A stretch of DNA of 10,515 nucleotides from an uncultured Oscillibacter sp. (GTDB taxonomy: Bacteria; Bacillota; Clostridia; Oscillospirales; Oscillospiraceae), in the NCBI GenBank assembly GCA_946494635.1, contig CAMMCS010000059.1, positions 1 to 10,515 on the forward strand, read 5' to 3'. A model generated the notes under the pieces. The model saw nothing but the letters and a program-made list of their open reading frames with translations, had not been told where the DNA came from and did no database searches. The position numbers were made by a program, and so were the translations under genes. Shown here piece after piece: positions 6,291 to 10,515 of this stretch. The stretch's first letter is position 1. Each line of letters starts with the position of its first letter.

Positions 6291-7166
6291 ATGAAAACCG
6301 GCCTGGTTCTGGAGGGCGGCGCCCTGCGGACCATTTTCTCCTCCGGCGTGTGCGACGCATTTTTGTACGAAAACCTGCCCATGCCGGACTACACCATCGG
6401 CGTCTCCGCCGGCATCGCCTACGGCGTCAGCTACCTCTCCCGGCAGATGCGGCGGAACCTCCAGCTGCTGATGCACTACGCCAACGACCGGCGGTATATG
6501 GGCTGGGGGAATTTCTTCGATCCCCGGAACCGCAGCTACTTCGGGCTGCGCTTCGCCTATGAGACCATCCCCAATGAGCTGGTGCCCTTTGACTATGACG
6601 CCTTTGCGGACTATCCCGGCACGGCGGAGGCAGTGGTCACCAACCTCTTGACCGGTCAGGCGGAATACCGGGAGGTCCCGCGGCGGGACGAGCGCTTCCT
6701 GCTTCTGCAGGCCACCTGCGCCATGCCCGTCCTGTTCCAGCCCATCCGGCTGGACGGCGGCATCCCCTATCTGGACGGCGGCTGCTCCGACGCCATCCCC
6801 TGGAAGCGGGCGCTGGAGATGGGCTGCGACCGGGTGGTGGTGGTGCTGACCCGGGAGCGGAGCTATCAGAAGGAGCCGGAGCGGCTGATGCCCCTCTTCC
6901 AGCGGGTCTACCGCAAATATCCGGCGTTTCTGGAGGATCTGCGGACCCGGGCGGAGCGTTATAACCAGTGCCGAGCGGAGCTGTTTGCTCTGGAAGCGGA
7001 AGGGAAGGTACTTGTCATCGCGCCGGAGGACACCCGGGGCTTCTCCCGGACGGAGCGGGACCGGAAAAAGATCCTGGCCCTGTGGCAGGAGGGCTTTTTT
7101 GCCGGACGCCGGGCCGCGGAGGCGGTGCGGGCCTTCTGGACGGAGCCGGCCGCGGCAGAATCCTGA
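6291..7166 (+). CDS. Patatin-like phospholipase (YjjU-like)
   Basis: 291 residues. Patatin-like enzymes are serine lipid acyl hydrolases with a Ser-Asp dyad. Seen: the oxyanion-hole glycine motif LEGGALR (7-13) at the N-terminus, the nucleophile elbow GVSAG with Ser39, and the catalytic Asp162 in YLDGGCSDAIP (160-170). All catalytic parts are present, so the enzyme should be active. No signal peptide or membrane segment, so it is cytoplasmic or membrane-associated. The C-terminal part (about 190-291), charged and helical, matches the extension found in the bacterial YjjU-like subgroup. The ATG at 6291 has GAAAGGAAGGA (6275-6285) upstream. It lies 49 nt after the methyltransferase gene and is followed at once by a strong terminator, so the two likely form an operon. 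The lipid substrate is unknown. Confidence 0.92.
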   Translation: MKTGLVLEGGALRTIFSSGVCDAFLYENLPMPDYTIGVSAGIAYGVSYLSRQMRRNLQLLMHYANDRRYMGWGNFFDPRNRSYFGLRFAYETIPNELVPFDYDAFADYPGTAEAVVTNLLTGQAEYREVPRRDERFLLLQATCAMPVLFQPIRLDGGIPYLDGGCSDAIPWKRALEMGCDRVVVVLTRERSYQKEPERLMPLFQRVYRKYPAFLEDLRTRAERYNQCRAELFALEAEGKVLVIAPEDTRGFSRTERDRKKILALWQEGFFAGRRAAEAVRAFWTEPAAAES

Positions 7167-7175
7167 ATCTCATAC

Positions 7176-7210
7176 GGGGGATCGCCCGAAAGGGCGGTCC
7201 CCCTGTTTTT
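7176..7210 (+). terminator. Strong rho-independent terminator after the patatin gene
   Basis: A 12-bp stem (arms 7176-7187 and 7192-7203, one U-G pair) capped by a GAAA tetraloop and followed by TGTTTTT (7204-7210). It begins 9 nt after the patatin stop codon. Textbook intrinsic terminator. Confidence 0.95.
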
Positions 7211-7311
7211 ATCAGCTGCAAAAAGGCATCTGTTTTGCACAAGGGGGGCTCAGTCCATTCGCACATTTTTCGATCATTTTACGCAAATTTTACAGAATCC
7301 TAAAAATATTC

Positions 7312-7340
7312 TTTTCAATGATAGCGGTTACATATATAAT
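7312..7340 (+). promoter_or_regulatory. Promoter of the Na+/phosphate symporter gene
   Basis: TTTTCA (7312-7317) and a perfect TATAAT (7335-7340) are separated by 17 bp, a good housekeeping-sigma promoter in an AT-rich stretch. Predicted transcription start is near 7347, giving a leader of about 60 nt. The leader holds a GCCGGC/GCCGGC stem at 7365-7380. Direct repeats straddle the -10 box. Confidence 0.72.
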
Positions 7341-7349
7341 GGTAGCGGT
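7318..7349. repeat. Direct repeat flanking the -10 box, candidate operator
   Basis: ATGATAGCGGT (7318-7328) and ATGGTAGCGGT (7339-7349) differ by one base and are 21 bp apart, two helical turns. TACA follows each copy, at once after the first (7329-7332) and two bases later after the second (7352-7355). The first copy lies in the promoter spacer and the second overlaps the -10 and the expected start site, which fits a dimeric repressor. No known consensus is recognised. Confidence 0.55.
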
Positions 7350-7408
7350 CTTACACATCATTCGGCCGGCACCCGCCGGCGCTGAACACCGGGAAAGGAA
7401 ACGAGAAT

Positions 7409-9157
7409 ATGGACATTTTCTCCGTTTTTACCCTCTGCGGCGGTCTGGCCTTTTTTCTGTACGGCATGACTGTCATGTCCAAAAGCCTGGAAAAGATGGC
7501 CGGCGGCAAGCTGGAGCGGATGCTCAAGCGTATGACCTCCAACCCCTTCAAAAGCCTGCTGCTGGGTGCCGGCATCACCATCGCCATCCAGTCCTCCTCT
7601 GCCATGACGGTGATGCTGGTGGGCCTGGTGAACTCCGGCGTCATGGAGCTGAGCCAGACCATCGGCGTCATCATGGGCTCCAACATCGGCACCACCCTGA
7701 CGGCGTGGATCCTCTCCCTCACCGGCATTGAGAGTGAGAATGTCTTTGTGAATCTCCTGAAGCCGGAGAGCTTCTCCCCCCTGGTGGCCCTGGCGGGCAT
7801 CCTGCTGATTATGGGCTCCAGGCGCCAGCGGCGCCGGGACGTGGGCCGGATCATGATGGGCTTTGCCATTTTGATGTACGGCATGGAGCTGATGGGCGAC
7901 GCCGTCAGCCCCCTGGCGGAGATGCCCCAGTTCTCCGGCCTCCTGACCGCCTTTGAAAATCCCCTGCTGGGCGTGCTGGTGGGTACGGTGTTTACCGGCA
8001 TCATCCAGTCCTCCGCCGCCTCCGTGGCAATTCTGCAGGCCCTCTCCCTCACCGGCTCCATCACTTACGGCATGGCCATTCCCATCATCATGGGGCAGAA
8101 CATCGGCACCTGCGTCACGGCCCTCATCAGCTCCATCGGCGTCAACCGCAACGCCAAGCGGGTGGCGGTGGTCCATATCTCCTTCAACGTGATCGGCACC
8201 ACGGTGTGCCTGATCCTCTTCTACGGCGGTGACCTGCTTTTCCACTTCGGCTTTATGGATCAGCCGGTGGGCGCCGTGGGCATCGCCTTCTGCCACACGG
8301 CCTTCAATGTGTTTACCACGGCCCTGCTGCTGCCCTTCTCCCGCCAGCTGGAAAAGCTGGCGCGGAGACTGGTGCGCAGCGAGACCGTGAGCGGGGATCT
8401 GGCCATCCTGGACCCGCTGCTGCTGCGAACCCCCGGTGCGGCGGTCAGCGAGAGCGTCGCCGTTGCAGGCCGTATGGGACAAGCCGCCTGGGAGAACCTG
8501 CACCTGGCCATCCGGCAGCTGTCCGACTATAGCCGGCAGCGGGAGGAGGAGATCCTGAAGGCAGAGGACAAGCTGGACACCTATGAGGACCGGCTGGACA
8601 ACTACCTGGTGGAGGCGTCCCAGCACGGCCTCTCCAGCCAGGATATGAACACGGTTTCCCGCCTGCTGCGGGCGGTGGGAGATTTTGAGCGGATCGGCGA
8701 CCACGCCGTGAACATCCAGGAATCCGCCCAGGAGCTTCACGACAAGGGGCTTCGCTTCTCCGACCACGCCCAGGAGGAGCTGCGGGTCCTGCTGGACGCG
8801 CTGGAGGAGATCCTGGACCTGACCCTCCGGGGCTTTCTGGAGGATGACGCCGCCCTGTGCCGGCAGGTGGAGCCCCTGGAGGAGACCGTGGACCAGCTGA
8901 TCCAGGAGATCCGTACCCGCCACATCCAGCGGCTCCAGGCGGGACAGTGCACCATCGAGCTGGGCTTTGTGCTCAGCGACCTGCTGACCAATCTGGAGCG
9001 GGTGTCCGACCACTGCTCCAACATCGCCCTCAGCGTCATCCAGGAGCAGGACGGCGGCGCGGGCCAGCACGCCTCCGCCCAGGAGCTCAAGGCCGCCGGC
9101 TCCTTCGGCGAGGACCTGCGCCGGGATCAGCGGAAATACCGCCTTCCGGAGGCCTGA
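7409..9157 (+). CDS. Na+/phosphate cotransporter family protein with PhoU domain
   Basis: 582 residues. The N-terminal part (about 1-320) is a Na+/Pi symporter domain of the NptA/YjbB type, with the two inverted-repeat signatures IQSSSAMTVM (60-69) and IQSSAASVAI (199-208), and the paired motifs GSNIGTT (90-96) and GQNIGTC (229-235). These proteins move phosphate across the cytoplasmic membrane, in several bacteria as export. The C-terminal part (about 355-545) is a soluble PhoU-like helical domain with both metal-binding motifs, ERIGDH (427-432) and ERVSDH (530-535), thought to regulate transport by phosphate or metal state. The ATG at 7409 has AAAGGA (7394-7399) upstream. It has its own promoter, a repeated operator candidate and its own terminator. 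No pst genes are in the window. Family firm; direction of transport open. Confidence 0.94.
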   Translation: MDIFSVFTLCGGLAFFLYGMTVMSKSLEKMAGGKLERMLKRMTSNPFKSLLLGAGITIAIQSSSAMTVMLVGLVNSGVMELSQTIGVIMGSNIGTTLTAWILSLTGIESENVFVNLLKPESFSPLVALAGILLIMGSRRQRRRDVGRIMMGFAILMYGMELMGDAVSPLAEMPQFSGLLTAFENPLLGVLVGTVFTGIIQSSAASVAILQALSLTGSITYGMAIPIIMGQNIGTCVTALISSIGVNRNAKRVAVVHISFNVIGTTVCLILFYGGDLLFHFGFMDQPVGAVGIAFCHTAFNVFTTALLLPFSRQLEKLARRLVRSETVSGDLAILDPLLLRTPGAAVSESVAVAGRMGQAAWENLHLAIRQLSDYSRQREEEILKAEDKLDTYEDRLDNYLVEASQHGLSSQDMNTVSRLLRAVGDFERIGDHAVNIQESAQELHDKGLRFSDHAQEELRVLLDALEEILDLTLRGFLEDDAALCRQVEPLEETVDQLIQEIRTRHIQRLQAGQCTIELGFVLSDLLTNLERVSDHCSNIALSVIQEQDGGAGQHASAQELKAAGSFGEDLRRDQRKYRLPEA

Positions 9158-9173
9158 CATACCCGGAAATACG

Positions 9174-9201
9174 CCCCGGCGCCTCCGGCGCCGGGGTTTT
9201 T
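9174..9201 (+). terminator. Rho-independent terminator after the symporter gene
   Basis: A perfect 10-bp stem CCCCGGCGCC/GGCGCCGGGG (9174-9183 and 9187-9196), three-base loop, then TTTTT (9197-9201). It begins 16 nt after the stop codon. Confidence 0.94.
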
Positions 9202-9297
9202 CTGCGCCCAGCCGCCGGTTTCTCTGGCCACCCAGGTATAGCCGTCCCCTGTCGGAGGAAAGATATCCCTATCTCACCGAAAACAGGAGGAACCTCT

Positions 9298-9909
9298 ATG
9301 TCACAGACGCTCAAAAACAGCGAGACGCTGAAAAACCTCATGCGGGCCTTTGCCGGCGAGAGCCAGGCCCGGAACCGCTATACCTTCGCCGCCTCTGTCT
9401 GCCGCCAGCAGAAGCTGCATGTGGTAGAGGCGGTGTTCCGTTTCACCGCCGACCAGGAGAAGGAGCACGCGGAGATCTTCTACAACCACATGAAGGAGCT
9501 GGCTGGCCAGACCGTAGCCATTGACGGCACCTACCCCGTGGACCTGACCAACGATGTGAAGGAGCTGCTGCGCAAGGCCCAGCACAACGAGTACGAGGAG
9601 CACGACCCCATCTATAAAACCTTTGGGGACACGGCGGAGCGGGAGGGGTTTTCCGCCGCGGCGGCCTCCTTCCACAAAATTGCGGAGATCGAAAAGCTCC
9701 ACGGCAACCGCTTCGGCTGCCTGGCGGATCTGCTGGAGCAGGGGAAGCTCTTTGTATCTGATGTGAAGTGCGCCTGGATGTGCCTGAATTGCGGCCATGT
9801 CTTTGAGGGGACTGCCGCTCCCAAGCTCTGCCCGGTGTGCCAGCACGATCAGGGGTTCTTCATCCGGCTGGAAATGGCACCCTGGACCGCTGCCGGCCTC
9901 AAATCGTAA
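9298..9909 (+). CDS. rbr: Rubrerythrin
   Basis: 203 residues. Rubrerythrin reduces hydrogen peroxide in anaerobes, taking electrons from rubredoxin or a similar carrier; it is cytoplasmic. Seen: an N-terminal ferritin-like diiron domain (about 8-148) with candidate iron ligands Glu21, the ExxH motifs Glu54-His57 and Glu132-His135, and Glu98/Glu101 (NEYEEH); then a C-terminal rubredoxin-like iron centre (about 157-191) with Cys162-x-x-Cys165 and Cys178-x-x-Cys181. The domain order is the conventional one, not the reverse type. The ATG at 9298 is chosen because AGGAGG (9285-9290) lies 7 nt upstream; the same frame stays open back to 8857, inside the symporter gene, but that part has no rubrerythrin-like content. 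No clear promoter is seen in 9202-9284. Function certain at family level. Confidence 0.96.
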   Translation: MSQTLKNSETLKNLMRAFAGESQARNRYTFAASVCRQQKLHVVEAVFRFTADQEKEHAEIFYNHMKELAGQTVAIDGTYPVDLTNDVKELLRKAQHNEYEEHDPIYKTFGDTAEREGFSAAAASFHKIAEIEKLHGNRFGCLADLLEQGKLFVSDVKCAWMCLNCGHVFEGTAAPKLCPVCQHDQGFFIRLEMAPWTAAGLKS

Positions 9910-9926
9910 GCGGGCATCCGAAAAAC

Positions 9927-9960
9927 GAATATTCAGTCGAATATTCACTTTGAATATTCA
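9927..9960. repeat. Three tandem GAATATTCA palindromes
   Basis: GAATATTCA occurs exactly at 9927-9935, 9939-9947 and 9952-9960, at 12- and 13-bp spacing; the core GAATATTC is a perfect 8-bp palindrome. The cluster lies between the rubrerythrin stop and the next terminator. It looks like a binding array for a DNA-binding protein. A degenerate copy AAATATTCA is at 10046-10054, just before the next promoter. Confidence 0.7.
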
Positions 9961-9980
9961 CAAAACTGGAAGATCGCACA

Positions 9981-10012
9981 AAATCCCCCGGAATATCCGG
10001 GGGATTTTTCCC
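9981..10012 (+). terminator. Rho-independent terminator after rubrerythrin
   Basis: A 12-bp perfect stem (arms 9981-9992 and 9996-10007) with an ATA loop, the 3' arm running into TTTTT (10005-10009) and then CCC. It lies 71 nt after the rubrerythrin stop. The A-run of the 5' arm means that it may also work on the minus strand, although no minus-strand gene is seen upstream of it. Confidence 0.85.
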
Positions 10013-10040
10013 ATTCTTTTGGCCGCTCTGCTAAGCAAAG

Positions 10041-10054
10041 CAAATAAATATTCA
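10041..10054. promoter_or_regulatory. ARG-box-like site upstream of the ABC transporter gene
   Basis: CAAATAAATATTCA matches 12 of 14 positions of the ArgR/AhrC operator core TGAATWWWWATTCA, with one perfect half-site (ATTCA) and one partial. It ends 18 bp before the TTGACA box. ArgR-type regulators control arginine uptake and breakdown genes, which would suit an amino-acid transporter, but a single weak site in an AT-rich stretch may be chance. Confidence 0.3.
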
Positions 10055-10072
10055 TTTTGTTGCGGAAATCTA

Positions 10073-10101
10073 TTGACATCCAGGCGGGAACGTGATAAGG
10101 T
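10073..10101 (+). promoter_or_regulatory. Promoter of the substrate-binding protein gene
   Basis: A perfect TTGACA (10073-10078), a 17-bp spacer and TAAGGT (10096-10101) preceded by TGA, an extended -10. Predicted start is near 10108, which leaves a leader of about 85 nt with a CCCGC/GCGGG hairpin (about 10153-10166) before the RBS. Confidence 0.75.
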
Positions 10102-10193
10102 AGCCATATTCCACGGGAGGATTCCCCTTTCGCGGGACTTTCAGGAAACTGCCCCGCATCTGCGGGAGCTTGAATCAAGGGAGATTGGATCAG

Positions 10194-10515
10194 ATGAAGA
10201 AGTTTTTTGCACTGCTGCTGACGCTGGCCATGGTGCTGTCCCTGGCAGCCTGCGGCGGCACCGATGAGGAAACCCCCGACGCCGCTACCGATGACACCCA
10301 GACGGAGGAGCCCGCCGGTGAGACCGCCGGCAACGCCGTTTCCACCGAGTACGGCGACTTCACTGTTGTGGAGGCGGGCAAGCTCCACATGTCCACCAAC
10401 GCCGCCTTCCCGCCCTACGAGATGACCACCGACGACGGCGGCTTCGAGGGCATCGATGTTGAGGTGGCTGACGCCATCGCCCAGAAGCTGGGCCTGGAGC
10501 TGGTTGTGGACGACA
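10194..10515 (+). CDS. ABC transporter substrate-binding lipoprotein, amino-acid type (3' partial)
   Basis: Cut by the window end; 107 codons are visible. Substrate-binding lipoproteins of this type (SBP_bac_3 family) catch polar amino acids or similar solutes outside the cell and hand them to an ABC permease. Seen: a lipoprotein signal peptide MKKFFALLLTLAMVLSLAAC with lipobox LAAC and the lipidated Cys20, an acidic, Ala/Thr-rich linker (about 23-50), then the start of the binding domain: KLHMSTNAAFPPYEM, and GFEGIDVEVADAIAQKLGLE, the classic pattern of the family. The ATG at 10194 has AAGGGAGA (10178-10185) upstream. It has its own strong promoter with an ARG-box-like sequence before it. 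The permease and ATPase genes are expected downstream. The substrate cannot be told from this part. Confidence 0.9.
   Translation, partial: MKKFFALLLTLAMVLSLAACGGTDEETPDAATDDTQTEEPAGETAGNAVSTEYGDFTVVEAGKLHMSTNAAFPPYEMTTDDGGFEGIDVEVADAIAQKLGLELVVDD

Noticed and set aside
7358..9160. Open frame of about 600 codons on the minus strand, spanning the whole symporter gene
   Set aside because: It mirrors the symporter gene, whose transporter and PhoU motifs are unmistakable. The antisense translation is rich in His, Gln, Gly and Asp with no domain or RBS; long antisense frames are common in GC-rich genes.
8857..9297. Upstream extension of the rubrerythrin frame
   Set aside because: It overlaps the end of the symporter gene and a strong terminator, is Pro/Gly/Arg-rich with no domain, and the ATG at 9298 has an excellent RBS.
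9927..9960. The GAATATTCA run as a CRISPR array or origin iterons
   Set aside because: Repeat unit of 9 bp with 3-4 bp spacers is far too short for CRISPR, and no replication gene is nearby.

Overview
The window is GC-rich, densely coded chromosomal DNA, with AT-rich sequence confined to short promoter regions. Strong GGAGG-type ribosome binding sites, rho-independent terminators with GC stems, a GHKL histidine kinase of the AgrC type, a rubrerythrin and a DUF1538/P-II-like pair all suggest an anaerobic, high-GC Clostridia member (Oscillospiraceae / Flavonifractor-like gut bacterium). That placement is inferred from gene style, not from a database match. I see no tRNA, rRNA, CRISPR array, insertion sequence or phage gene.

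Left part (1-3050): the 3' portion of a membrane histidine kinase gene (+) runs into a perfect GC hairpin and meets, convergently, a two-gene minus-strand unit: nfo (endonuclease IV, all nine zinc ligands present) followed by a small GNAT acetyltransferase. Upstream of nfo lies a 53-residue minus-strand gene for a helical, charged protein of unknown function, with its own RBS and a candidate promoter flanked by repeats.

Middle (2999-5485): a minus-strand operon codes for a DUF1538 membrane protein with a clear internal duplication, followed 40 nt later by a protein made of two P-II-like domains, and ends at a strong terminator. Its promoter region is shared divergently with the next unit. This pairing of a putative transporter with a putative P-II-like regulator is the least understood system in the window.

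Right part (5486-10515, all +): a SAM-dependent methyltransferase and a patatin-like phospholipase form a likely two-gene unit ending in a textbook terminator. Next is a Na+/phosphate symporter-like protein with a fused PhoU domain; its promoter carries a 21-bp-spaced direct repeat straddling the -10 box. Then come a terminator, a rubrerythrin (diiron domain plus rubredoxin centre), a run of three GAATATTCA palindromes, another terminator, a strong promoter, and the start of a lipoprotein substrate-binding protein of an amino-acid-type ABC transporter, cut by the window edge.

The genes do not form one pathway. They look like independent housekeeping and stress functions: DNA repair, phosphate uptake, oxidative-stress defence, amino-acid uptake and a P-II-like regulated membrane protein. 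The most useful points for follow-up are the DUF1538/P-II-like operon, the small gene at 2626-2787, and the repeat-type operator candidates at 7318-7349 and 9927-10054.
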